A DNA stretch of 64,000 nt from Phorcus lineatus. Taxonomy: Eukaryota; Mollusca; Gastropoda; Trochida; Trochidae. Position 1 is the first letter of the stretch. Every line of letters begins with the position of its first letter. The stretch covers positions 24,500,622 through 24,564,621 of the forward strand of contig OV121093.1 in the NCBI GenBank assembly GCA_921293015.1, written 5' to 3'. The translations under genes and the position numbers were made by a program. Shown here in pieces: positions 13,612 to 24,904 of the stretch. The notes beneath the pieces are model-generated. The model made no database searches and had not been told where the DNA came from. It saw nothing but the letters and a program-made list of their open reading frames with translations.

Positions 13612-16600
13612 ACTAGGATTGCCCAGGCAATACTGACGGTCTTCAGACGCGCACGTTGTCGTAAGATGCGGTTTGACTGTAACTCTGCTCTGTCTGTATC
13701 GATTGTCAAGTCTGTAGGTGCATTTTCAGTAGTGTTTCGAATGTCAGAACTGCAAAGTCTCAGGAAAAAGGAAAATGGCGGCTAAAGCACGTGACTTACG
13801 AAGTCGTCATGATTGACTTTTTTTGCCTTCATTCAAATGCGCATCTTTTGAAACTATTTGCAAGTCTCTAGATTCATTTTGAAAAATGACCCCATGTTAA
13901 ATTGTTGAAAATTAAAATTTTGCATTTTTGAAGTCTCATTAAAACCGGAAATGACTGTTCGCGATCGATTTTATTATTGATTCTTGTAGATCACATTGAG
14001 GTCTAGCTGTCCTGTAAAAATCATGCAATTCCTGTCCTAGGTTTTAGAGTTATGTGCCCTTGAAGTTGGCGATTTTGCAGTTTTTGACATTTTCGAATGG
14101 TCACTGTGAAAAAAGTATTAGGGTTACGAAGTTCTGATGAGCTTCCTGAAGAGAACAATGCATCAGCTGCATTGTGTGCAAGTTTCAGCTCTATCGTGCA
14201 AGTATCTTCAGAGGAGAAGATTTTCAAAGGCGGGTGGGGTCGAAAATGCTGAAAAATGCAGTAAAAGCAAGATGGCGTCTAAATCACGTGACCTACAACT
14301 TTGTCATGATTTACTTTTTGGTTGTAAATGCAAATGCGCATCTTTTGCAATAAGTTGCAAGTCTCTAAGTGCATTTTGAAATTTTTGCCCATGTTAATTT
14401 TTGGAACTTTAAGGGGCTGTAACTCTGCAATGGAGACCGGAAGTTGAAATTTTTTTTGATTTGTATCAATTTCAGCTGAGAGGCTACTATCCCTAAAAGT
14501 TTTGTTGAATTTGCTTCAGTAGTTTTTGAGCTACAGTTTCCACAAAATCGGTACAAAAAATAATAATAATAATAAACAGGATAATAACAATACGTCTTCT
14601 GACTTTCGTCTGAAGACCTAATAAGAATAAACAGGATAATAACAATAGGTCTTCGACGAAATTCGTCTGAAGACCTAACTAGGATTGCCTTGTGGGCAAT
14701 ACTGACGGTCTTCAGACGCGCATGTTGTCGTAAGATGCTGTCTGAGTCGTACACTGCTCTGTCTGTATCAATTGTCTAGTCTGAAAGAGCATTTTGAGTA
14801 CTGTTTTAAATGTCAGAACTGCAAAGTGACACAAAAAAGGAAAATGGCTGCTAAAGCCCTTGACCTACAAAGTCGTCATGATTGACTTTGTTTGCCTTCG
14901 TGTAAATGCGCATCTTTTGAATGTATTTGCAAGTCTGTAGATTCATTTTGAAATATGAGCCAATGTTAATTTGTGAAAATTGGAAATTTTGCATTTTTGA
15001 AGTCTCATTAAAACCGGAAATGACTGTTCGCGATCGATTTTATTATTGATTCTTGTAGATATCAATGAGGTCTTGCTGTCCTGTAAAAATCATGCAATTC
15101 TTGCAATAGGTTTAAGAGTTATGTGCCCTTGAATTTGGCGATTTTGCAGTTTTTGACATTTTCGAATGGTCACTGTGAAAAAAGTATTAGAGTTACGCAG
15201 TTCTGATGAGCTTCCTGAGTAGTGCAATGCTTTAGCTGCATTGTGTACAAATTTCAGCTCTTTCGTGCAAGTATCTTCAGAGGAGAAGATTTTCAAAGAC
15301 GCATGGGGTCGAAAATGCTGAAAAATGCAGTAAAAGCAAGATGGCGTCTAAAGCACGTGACCTACAACTTTGTCATGATTTACTTTTTTGTTGTAAATGC
15401 AAATGCGCATCGTTTAAAGCTAGTTGCAAGTCTGTAAGTGCATTTTGAAAATTTTGCCCATGTTAATTTGCGAAAATGTAAGGGGCTGTAACTCTGCAAT
15501 GGAGACCGGAAGTGCAGATTTGCTTGCATCTGTATGAACTTCAGCTGAGAGGCTTTCATTGCTGAAAGTTGCATGTACTTTGCATCTGCAGTTTTTGCTG
15601 CAGGAGCGACACACTTTTTGTACAAATAATAATAATAAGAATAATAATAACTAGGATTGCCCAGGCAATACTGACGGTCTTCAGACGCGCACGTTGTCGT
15701 AAGATGCTGTTTGTCGTAAGATGCTGTTTGCCTTGAACTCTGCTCTGTCTGAATCAATTGTCAAGTCTGTAGGTGCATTTTGAGTAGCGTTTTGAATGTC
15801 AGAAGTGCAAAGTCACAATAAAAAAGGAAAATGGCGGCTAAAGCACGTGACCTACGAAGTCGTCATGATTGACTTTTTTTGGCTTTGTGTAAATGCGCAT
15901 CTTTTGAATCTATTTGGAAGTCTCTAGATTAATTTTGAAAAATGACCCCATGTTAAATTGTTGAAAATTGAAAATTTGCATTTTTGGACCTTTATAAAAA
16001 CCGGAAATGACTGTTCGCGATCGATTTTTTTATTGATTCTTGTAGATGTCAATGAGGTCTTGCTGTCCTGTAAAAATCATGCAATTCCTGACCTAGGTTT
16101 TAGAGTTATCTGCCCTTGAAGTTGGCGATTTTGCAGTTTTTGACATTTTCGAGAGGTCACTGTACATAAAGTATTAGGGCTACGCAGTTCTGATGAGTAT
16201 CCTGAATAAGACAATGTTTCAGCTGTTTTATGTGCAAGTTTCAGCTCTATCGTGCAAGTATCTTCAGAGGAGAAGATTTTCAAAGGTGGGTGGGGTCGAA
16301 AATGCTGAAAAATGCAGTAAAAGCAAAATGGCGTCTAAAGCACGTGACCTACAACTTTGTCATGATTTACTTTTTTGTTGTAAATGCAAATGCGCATCTT
16401 TTGACGCAAGTTGCAAGTCTCTAAGTGCATTTTGAAAATTTTGCCCATGTTAATTTGCGAAAATTCAAGGGGCTGTAACTCTGCAATGGAGACCGGAAGT
16501 GCAGATTTGCTTGCATCTGTATGAACTTCAGCTTAGAGGCTTTCATTGCTGAAAGTTGCATGTACTTTGCATGTGCAGTTTTTGCTGCAGGAGCGACACA

Positions 16601-16751
16601 CTTTTTGTACAAATAATAATAATAAGAATAATAATAATAAGAATAAACAGGATAATAACAATAGGTCTTCGACGAAATTCGTCTGAAGACCTAATAAGAA
16701 TAAACAGGATAATAACAATAGGTCTTCTGACGAAAATCGTCTGAAGACCTA
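13612..16751 (+). repeat. Higher-order unit copy 3 (M13-M14-M15)
   Basis: M13 (13612-14677), M14 (14678-15649) and M15 (15650-16751). It matches copy 1 in the M7/M13 diagnostic bases rather than its neighbour copy 2. M15 carries two terminal hairpin units where M9 and M12 carry one, so the unit is about 57 bp longer. Confidence 0.92.
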
Positions 16752-17908
16752 ACTAGGATTGCCTTGTGGGCAATACTGACGGTCTTCAGACGCGCATGTT
16801 GTCGTACGATGCTGTCTGAGTCGTACTCTGCTCTGTCTGTAGCAATTGTCTAGTGTCAGTGAGAATTTTCACTACTGTTTTGAATGTCAGAACTGCAAAG
16901 TCACACAAAAAAGGTAAATGGCGGCTAAAGCACGTGACCTACGAAGTCGTCATGATTGACTTTTTTTGGCTTCGTGTAAATGCGCATCTTTTGAATCTAT
17001 TTGCAAGTCTGTAGAGTCATTTTGAAAAATGAGCCAATGTTAATTTGTGAAAATTTGAAATTTTGCATTTTTGAAGTCTCATTAAAACCGGAAATGACTG
17101 TTCGCGATCGATTTTATTATTGAATCTTGTAGATATCAACGAGCTCTTGCTGTCCTGTAAAAATCATGCAATTCTTGCAATAGGATTTAGAGTTATCTGC
17201 CCTTGAAGTTGGCGATTTTGCAGTTTTTGACATTTTCGAATGGTCACTGTGCAAAAAGTATTAGAGTTACGCAGTTCTGATGAGTATCCTGAGTAGTGCA
17301 ATGCTTTAGCTGCATTGTGTACAAATTTCAGCTCTTTCGTGCAAGTATCTTCAGAGGAGAAGATTTTCAAAGACGCATGGGGTCGAAAATGCTGAAATAT
17401 GCAGTAAAAGCAAGATGGCGTCTAAAGCACGTGACCTACAACTTTGTCATGATTTACTTTTTTGTTGTAAATGCAAATGCGCATCGTTTAAAGCTAGTTG
17501 CAAGTCTGTAAGTGCATTTTGAAAATTTTGCCCATGTTAATTTGCGAAATTGCAAGGGGCTGTAACTCTGCAATGGAGACCGGAAGTGCAGATTTGCTTG
17601 CATCTGTATGAACTTCAGCTTAGAGGCTATCATGCCTGAAAGTTGCATGTACTTTGCATGTGCAGTTTTGGCTGTAGGAGCGACACACTTTTTGTACAAA
17701 TAATAATAATAAGAATAATAATAATAAGAATAAACAGGATAATAACAATAGGTCTTCGACGAAATTCGTCTGAAGACCTAATAATAATAATAAGAATAAA
17801 CAGGATAATAACAATAGGTCTTCGACGAAATTCGTCTGAAGACCTAATAATCAGGATAATAACAATAGGTCTTCTGACTTTCGTCTGAAGACCTAATAAT
17901 AATAATAA
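16752..17908 (+). repeat. Array 1 monomer M16, last of the array
   Basis: A half resembles M2 (GTCAGTGAGAATTTTCAC) and B half resembles M5, so this looks recombinant. The type Y end is followed by three hairpin units before array 2 starts. Confidence 0.87.
17732..17894. repeat. Triple terminal hairpin unit of array 1
   Basis: Three consecutive copies of AACAGGATAATAACAATA (first A's lost in the third) followed by a hairpin. The right arm is CGTCTGAAGACC in all three, the exact inverted complement of the 5' tag. The left arm is GGTCTTCGACG in two copies and GGTCTTCTGAC in the third. Other units lie at about 4284-4328, 5403-5450, 7396-7444, 8410-8513 (two), 10483-10529, 11492-11595 (two), 13565-13611, 14574-14677 (two) and 16645-16751 (two). 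Confidence 0.9.
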
Positions 17909-19201
17909 ATATAGTCGCAAGCGACGAGAAAAGGATTCAGCGCATAAAAAGCACATTTAGTACAAAGATAGTGATGTTAGCTACCTGCCCTGAAAATTTC
18001 ATGAAGATTGGTACATGCATTAAGCTTCAGCGGCATGTTTTATCTGAAAATTGCGATTATTGGAAAGAAGTTGATAATGTGCAAAAAGTATGCTAATTAG
18101 GAATTCGCCGTGATTTGCTTTTTTGCTCGTGATGTAATTGCCTATCGTTTAAAACAGGTTTCAGGTCTGTAAGTGCATTTTGAAAAAAAATCCCATGTTA
18201 ATTTTTCAAAATTTCGATCCTACTGTGCCTTTTACGCTTATGCCGATTAGGCCCAAAAGCTTATTGTTGCATCGTCACATGAAGCTCTATCAGGCTGGCA
18301 AGTTTGGCTGTAATAGCTTTAGCGGTTTGGGCTGAATCGTGTCCACAAGAATCGTCGAATCATGACAAGCAATTTCTGGAACAAATAAGTTGATAATGTG
18401 CAAAAACTATAATAGTTAGGAAATCGTCATGATTTACTTTTTTGTTTGAATTGATATTACGCTTCTTTCAAAACAAGTTTCAAGTCTCTAAGTGCATTTT
18501 GAAAAATTACCCCATGTTAATTTTGAAAAAGGTATTTTTCCCGATTTTGATCGATTATTGTGAACGAAAATGACTGTTCGCGACCAATGTTTTTATTGAT
18601 TTGTAAAGTGCCTATAGTGGTTTCACATTCCTGTGAAAATGATGCAATTGTGAGTCTAACTTTTTGAGTTATCGCCCCTTGAACATGCTCACATGTGCTA
18701 AGTCGCCCGACTTCGAAGGGTTGCTGAGTAAAAAGTATTAAAGTTTGAGGAACAATTTAGAGTATCCTTTTCTCCTCAGTACTTCAGCTACAACATATGT
18801 AACTTTCAGCTCTGAGATGCCAGTATCTTCAGAGGAGAAGATTCTCAAAGGTGCGTGGGGTCCGAAAATTTCAAAAAGTCAAAAAAAGTAATATGGCGGC
18901 GTAAGTATGCATGCTACGAAGTCGCCATGATTTACTTTTTTGCTCCAAATGTAATTGCCTATCATTTGAAAAAAGTTTCAGGCCTCTAAGTACATTTTGA
19001 AAAAAAATCCCATGTTAATTTTTGAAAATTTGATTGGTACTGTGCCTTTAACGCTTAATCCGATTAAGCCCAAAAGCTTATTAGAACCCCTTCTCATGAA
19101 GTTCTACCAGACTGCGAAGTTTGGCTGTTGTAGCTTTAGCGGTTTAGGCTAAATCGGGTCCACAAAATCGGTGGAAAAAAAAAAAAAAAACACAAAAAAA
19201 A
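17909..19201 (+). repeat. Array 2 monomer N1
   Basis: 1,293 bp, ending in a run of A's with no hairpin unit. Very similar to N5, 5.58 kb away, including the GATTGGTACATGCATTAAG variant that N2 and N3 lack. Confidence 0.87.
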
Positions 19202-20484
19202 ATATAGTCGCAAGCGACGACAAAAGGATTCAGCGCATAAAAAGCACATTCAGTACAAAGATAGTGATGTTAGCTACCTGCCCTGAAAATTTCATGAAGA
19301 TTGGTGCATGCATTAAGCTTCAGCGGCATGTTTTATCTGAAAATTGCGATTATTGGAAAGAAGTTGATAATGTGGAAAAAATATGCTAATTAGGAATTCG
19401 CCGTGATTTGCTTTTTTCCTCGTGATGTAATTGCCTATCGTTTAAAACAGGTTTCAGGTCTGTAAGTGCATTTTGAAAAAACTTCCCATGTTAATTTTTC
19501 AAAATTTCGATCCTACTGTGCCTTTAACGCTTATGCCGATTAAGCCCAAAAGCTTATTGTTGCATCGTCACATGAAGCTCTATCAGGCTGGCAAGTTTGG
19601 CTGTAATAGCTTTAGCGGTTTGGGCTGAATCGTGTCCACAAGAATCGTCGAATCATGACAAGCAATTTCTGGAACAAATAAGTTGATAATGTGCAAAAAC
19701 TATAATAGTTAGGAAATCGTCATGATTGACTTTTTTGTTTGAATTGATATTACGCTTCTTTCAAAACAAGTTTCAAGTCTCTAAGTGCATTTTGAAAAAT
19801 TAGCCCATGTTAATTTTGAAAAAGGTATTTTTCCCGATTTTGATCGATTATTGTGAACGGAAATGACTGTTCGCGACCAATGTTTTTATTGATTTGTAAA
19901 GTGCCCATAGTGGTTTCACATTCCTGAGAAAATAGTGCAGTTGTGAGTCTAACTTTTTGAGTTATCGCCCCTTGAACATGCTCACATGTGCTAAGTCGCC
20001 CGACTTCGAAGGGTTGCTGAGTAAAAAGTATTAAAGTTTGAGGTACAATTTAGAGTATCCTTTTCTCCTCAGTACTTCAGCTACAACATATGTAACTTTA
20101 AGCTCTGAGATGCTAGTATCTTCGGAGGAGAAGATTCTCAAAGGTGCGTGGGGTCCGAAAATTTCAAAAAGTCAAAAAAAGTAATATGGCGGCGTAAGTA
20201 TGCATGCTACGAAGTCGCCATGATTTACTTTTTTGCTCCAAATGTAATTGCCTATCGTTTAAAAAAAGTTTTAGGTCTCTAAGTGCATTTTGAAAAAAAA
20301 TCCCATGTTAATTTTTGAAAATTTGATTGGTACTGTGCCTTTAACGCTTAATCCGATTAAGCCCAAAAGCTTATTAGAACCCCTTCTCATGAAGTTCTAC
20401 CAGACTGCGAAGTTTGGCTGTTGTAGCTTTAGCGGTTTGGGCTAAATCGGGTCCACAAAATCGGTGGAAAAAAAAAAAAAAAAA
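19202..20484 (+). repeat. Array 2 monomer N2
   Basis: 1,283 bp, A-rich end, no hairpin unit. Differs from N1 by scattered substitutions only. Confidence 0.87.
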
Positions 20485-21875
20485 ATATAGTCGCAAGCGA
20501 CGACAAAAGGATTCAGCGCATAAAAAGCACATTCAGTACAAAGATAGTAATGTTAGCTAGCTTCACTGGAAATTTCATGAAGATTGGTGCATGCATTAAG
20601 CTTCAGCGGCATGTTTTATCTGGAAATTGCAATTATTGCAAAGAAGTTGATAATGTGCAAAAAGTATGCTACTTAGGAATTCGCCGTGTTTTGCTTTTTT
20701 GCTCGCGATGTAATTGCCTATAGTTTAAATCAAATTACAAGTCTCTAAGTGCATTTTGTAAAAAATTCCCATGTTAATTTTTCGAACTTTGGATCGTACT
20801 GTGCCTTTAATACTTAAGCCGATTAAGCCCAAAAGCTTATTGTGGCTTCGTCTCATGCAGTTCTATCAGACTGGCAAGTTTGGCTGTAATAGCTTGAGCG
20901 GTTTTGGCTGAATCGTGTTCACAAGAATTGTGGAATAATGAAAACCTATTTCTGGAACAAATAAGTTGATAATGCCAAAAAACTATAATAGTTATGAAAT
21001 CGTCATGATTGACTTTTTTGTTGATACTAATAGTACGCTTCATTTAAAACAAGTTTCAGGTCTCTAAGTGCATTTTGAAAAAAATAGCCCATGTTAATTT
21101 TTAAAAAGGTACTTTTCCCCGATTTTGATCGATTATTGTGAACGGAAATGACTGTTCGCGACCAATGTTTTTATTGATTTGTAAAGTGCTTATAGTGGTT
21201 TCACAGTCCTGAGAAAATGGTGTAGTTGTGAGTCTAACTTTTTGAGTTATCGCCCCTTGAACATGCTCACATGTGCTAAGTCGCCCGACTTCGAAGGGTT
21301 GCTGAGTAAAAAGTATTAAAGTTTGAGGAATGATTTAGAGTATCCTTTTCTCCTCAGTACTTCAGCTACAACATATGTAACTTTCAGCTCTGAGATGCTT
21401 GTATCTTCGGAGGAGAAGATTCTCAAAGGTGCGTGGGGTCCGAAAACTTCAAAAAGTCAAAAAAAGTAATATGGCGGCGTAAGTATGCATGCTACGAAGT
21501 CGCCATGATTTACTTTTTTGCTCCAAATGTAATTGCCTATCATTTAAAACAAGTTTCAGGTCTCTAAGTGCATTTTGAAAAAAAATCCCATGTTAATTTT
21601 TGAAAATGTGAGTGGTACTGTGCCTTTAACGCTTAATCCGATTAAGCCCAAAAGCTTATTAGAACCCCTTCTCATGCAGTTCTACCAGACTGCCAAGTTT
21701 GGCTGTTGTAGCTTAAGCGGTTTGGGCTAAATCGGGTCCACAAAATCGGTGGAAAAAAAAAAAAAAATAAAATAAAACACGCCAATAACAATAAGGATTC
21801 AGCAAAATTGCTGAATCCTTAAAAATAAAACACGCCAATAACAATAAGGATTCAGCAAAATTGCTGAATCCTTAA
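20485..21875 (+). repeat. Array 2 monomer N3 with paired hairpins
   Basis: Ends with two hairpin units (21776-21873), each AACACGCCAATAACAATA then an 11-bp stem AAGGATTCAGC/GCTGAATCCTT around AAAATT. Unlike array 1, both arms are perfect. Confidence 0.88.
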
Positions 21876-23491
21876 ATATAGTCGCAAGCGACGACAAAAG
21901 GATTCAGCGCAAAAAAAACACATTCAGTAGAAACATAGTGATGTTAGCCAGCTTCCCTGAAAGTTTCATGAGGATCAGAGCATGCATTAAGCTACTGCAG
22001 CAAGTTTCATCTGACCTTATCTCCTAAGCATATTGCGGTTTTTGCAAAGAAGTGGTGAGGAAAAAAATTGGACTTTCATCAAAATCTGAATCACCCTGAA
22101 ATTCCCAATGTCTCAGCTACATTATTTGAGAGTTTCAGCTCTTAGATGCAGGTATCTTCAGAGAAGAAGATTTTTAAAGATGCATCTCAAAAAGTCAATA
22201 AAAGCAATATGGCGGCCAAACTATGCATGCTAGGAATTGGCCATGATTGACTTTTTTGCTCAAAATGTAATTGCCTATCGTTTCAAGCAAGTTGCAAGTC
22301 TCTAAGTGCATTTTGAAAAAAAATCCCATGTTAATTTTTCGCACTTTGGATGGTACTGTGCCTTTAACGCTTAATCCGATTAAGACCAAAAGCTTATTGT
22401 GGCGTTGTCTCATGAAGTTCAAGCATACTGGTAAGTTTGGTTGTCATAGCTTTAGCGGTTTGGGCTGAATCGTGTACACAAGAATCGGGGAATAATGGAA
22501 AGCGATTTCTGGAACAAATAAGTTCATAATGCGAAAAAACTATAATACTTATAAATTCGTCATGATTGACTTTTTTGTTTGTATTGTTCTTACGCTTCTT
22601 TCAAATCAAGTTTCAAGTCTCTAAGTGCAATTTGAAAAATTACCCCATGTTAATTTTTTGTCAAAATATTTTTGCTGTTTTTGATCGTTTATTGTGAACG
22701 AAAATGACTGTTCGCGATCGATGTTTTAACAGTTTCGTCAAGTGCACATACTGGTCTTATATTCCTGAAAAAATGGTACAATTGTGAGTCTAACTTTTTG
22801 AGTTATCTCCCTTTAAACATGCTTACATGAGCTAAGTCGCCCGACTTTGAAGGGTTGCTGAGAAATAAATATTTGACTTTCATCAAAATCTGAATCACCC
22901 TGAAATTCCCAATGTCTCAGATACAATATTGGAGAATTTCAGCTCTTAGATGTAAGTATCTTTAGAGAAGAAGATTCTCAAAGATGCATGGGTCTGGAAA
23001 TTTCAAGTAGTACACATAAAGCAATATGGCGGCGAAACTATGCATGCTATGAATTTGCCATTATTTACTTTTTTGCTCCAAATGTAACTGCCTATCGTTT
23101 AAAACAAGTTGCAAGTCTCTAAGTGCATTTTGAAAAAAATTCCTATGTTAATTTTTCGAACTTTGAGTGGTACTGAGCCTTTAACGCTTAATCCGATTAA
23201 GCCCAAAAGCTTATTGGAGCATCTCCTCATGAAGCTCTATAAGGCTGCTAAGTTTGGCTGGAATTGCTTTAGCCGTTTGGGCTGAATCTTGTACACAAAA
23301 ATCGTGGAATAAAAAAAAAAAAAAAAATAATAATAAAACACGCCAATAACAATAAGGATTCAGCAAAATTGCTGAATCCTTAAAAACAAAAAAAAAAACA
23401 CGCCAATAACAATAAGGATTCAGCAAAATTGCTGAATCCTTAATAATAATACTATTAATAATACTATTAATAATAACAACAACAACAAAAA
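21876..23491 (+). repeat. Array 2 monomer N4, longest and most diverged
   Basis: 1,616 bp. Contains an extra stretch (about 22010-22200 and again 22860-22985) with CATCAAAATCTGAATCACCC in both places, so an internal segment is duplicated. The conserved stem-loop has variant loops (ATCTTCAGAGAAGAAGAT). Two hairpin units close it at 23337-23441, followed by a mixed TAA/CAA tract. Confidence 0.84.
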
Positions 23492-24900
23492 ATATAGTCG
23501 CAAGCGACGACAAAAGGATTCAGCGCATAAAAAGCACATTCAGTACAAAGATAGTGATGTTAGCTACCTGCCCTGAAAATTTCATGAAGATTGGTACATG
23601 CATTAAGCTTCAGCGGCATGTTTTATCTGAAAATTGCGATTATTGGAAAGAAGTTGATAATGTGCAAAAAGTATGCTAATTAGGAATTCGCCGTGATTTG
23701 CTTTTTTGCTCGTGATGTAATTGCCTATCGTTTAAAACAGGTTTCAGGTCTGTAAGTGCATTTTGAAAAAACTTCCCATGTTAATTTTTCAAAATTTCGA
23801 TCCTACTGTGCCTTTAACGCTTATGCCGATTAAGCCCAAAAGCTTATTGTTGCATCGTCACATGAAGCTCTATCAGGCTGGCAAGTTTGGCTGTAATAGC
23901 TTTAGCGGTTTGGGCTGAATCCTGTCCACAAGAATCGTCGAATCATGACAAGCAATTTCTGGAACAAATAAGTTGATAATGTGCAAAAACTATAATAGTT
24001 AGGAAATCGTCATGATTTACTTTTTTGTTTGAATTGATATTACGCTTCTTTCAAAACAAGTTTCAAGTCTCTAAGTGCATTTTGAAAAATTACCCCATGT
24101 TAATTTTGAAAAAGGTATTTTTCCCGATTTTGATCGATTATTGTGAACGAAAATGACTGTTCGCGACCAATGTTTTTATTGATTTGTAAAGTGCCCATAG
24201 TGGTTTCACATTCCTGTGAAAATGATGCAATTGTGAGTCTAACTTTTTGAGTTATCGCCCCTTGAACATGCTCACATGTGCTAAGTCGCCCGACTTCGAA
24301 GGGTTGCTGAGTAAAAAGTATTAAAGTTTGAGGAACAATTTAGAGTATCCTTTTCTCCTCAGTACTTCAGCTACAACATATGTAACTTTCAGCTCTGAGA
24401 TGCTAGTATCTTCAGAGGAGAAGATTCTCAAAGGTGCGTGGGGTCCGAAAACTTCAAAAAGTCAAAAAAAGTAATATGGCGGCGTAAGTATGCATGCTAC
24501 GAAGTCGCCATGATTTACTTTTTTGCTCCAAATGTAATTGCCTATCGTTTGAAAAAAGTTTCAGGTCTCTAAGTGCATTTTGAAAAAAAATCCCATGTTA
24601 ATTTTTGAAAATTTGATTGGTACTGTGCCTTTAACGCTTAATCCGATTAAGCCCAAAAGCTTATTAGAACCCCTTCTCATGAAGTTCTACCAGACTGCGA
24701 AGTTTGGCTGTTGTAGCTTTAGCGGTTTAGGCTAAATCAGGGTCCACAAAATCGGTGGAAAAAAAAAAAAAAATAAAATAAAATAAAAAAAAAAATAAAA
24801 TAAAACACGCCAATAACAATAAGGATTCAGCAAAATTGCTGAATCCTTAATAAAACACGCCAATAACAATAAGGATTCAGCAAAATTGCTGAATCCTTAA
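23492..24900 (+). repeat. Array 2 monomer N5, end of the satellite
   Basis: Near copy of N1 with two hairpin units at 24804-24898. Unique DNA begins directly after the last hairpin with TAATAATTTATTACCCC, so the satellite boundary falls at the hairpin, as expected if the hairpin marks the element's 3' end. Confidence 0.88.
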
Positions 24901-24904
24901 TAAT

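Larger units (their letters stand above)
1366..17908. repeat. Satellite array 1: sixteen ~1 kb monomers (M1-M16)
   Basis: Each monomer starts ACTAGGATTGCC and a 5' stem-loop (ATTGCC/GGCAAT), followed within 12 bases by the tag GGTCTTCAGACG. The body has two homologous halves (A then B) about 490 bp apart. Both halves carry ATGGCGKCTAAAGCACGTG, a shared core (GTCATGATTKACTTTTTTG, then GCAAGTCT, CATTTTGAAAA and CATGTTAATTT). The B half also has the stem-loop ATCTTCAGAGGAGAAGAT. Monomers end in one of two 3' types, GGAGCGACACACTTTTTG (type Y) or CAAAATCGGTACAAAA (type X), then a TAA tract and zero to three hairpin units. A non-autonomous Helentron/HINE-like element amplified as a satellite is the best interpretation; no transposase or helicase is encoded. 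Short frames conserved between monomers reflect DNA identity, and the recurrent 68-codon minus-strand frame begins with TTG, not ATG. Confidence 0.92.
17909..24900. repeat. Satellite array 2: five 1.3-1.6 kb monomers (N1-N5)
   Basis: Each monomer starts ATATAGTCGCAAGCGACGA, with a 5' stem GTCGC/GCGAC, followed by the tag AAGGATTCAGC. The body repeats the core also found in array 1 (CATGATTTACTTTTTTG ... AAGTCTCTAAGTGCATTTTG ... CCCATGTTAATTTT) about three times per monomer. It also keeps the ATCTTCAGAGGAGAAGAT stem-loop and an ATGGCGGCG word. It ends in CAAAATCGGTGGAAAA and an A-rich tract, in N3-N5 followed by paired hairpin units whose right arm GCTGAATCCTT is the inverted tag. This is a sister family of array 1. 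Confidence 0.9.

Noticed and set aside
1791..17370. A 68-codon minus-strand frame (IFSSEDTCT...) repeated in nearly every array 1 monomer, resembling a conserved microprotein
   Set aside because: Its first codon is TTG, not ATG, the changes between copies alter residues freely, and conservation is explained by the DNA repeat and its stem-loop.
1366..24900. An autonomous rolling-circle transposon (Rep-helicase) in the arrays
   Set aside because: No frame longer than ~130 codons exists there and none shows HUH or helicase motifs; only non-autonomous elements can be claimed.
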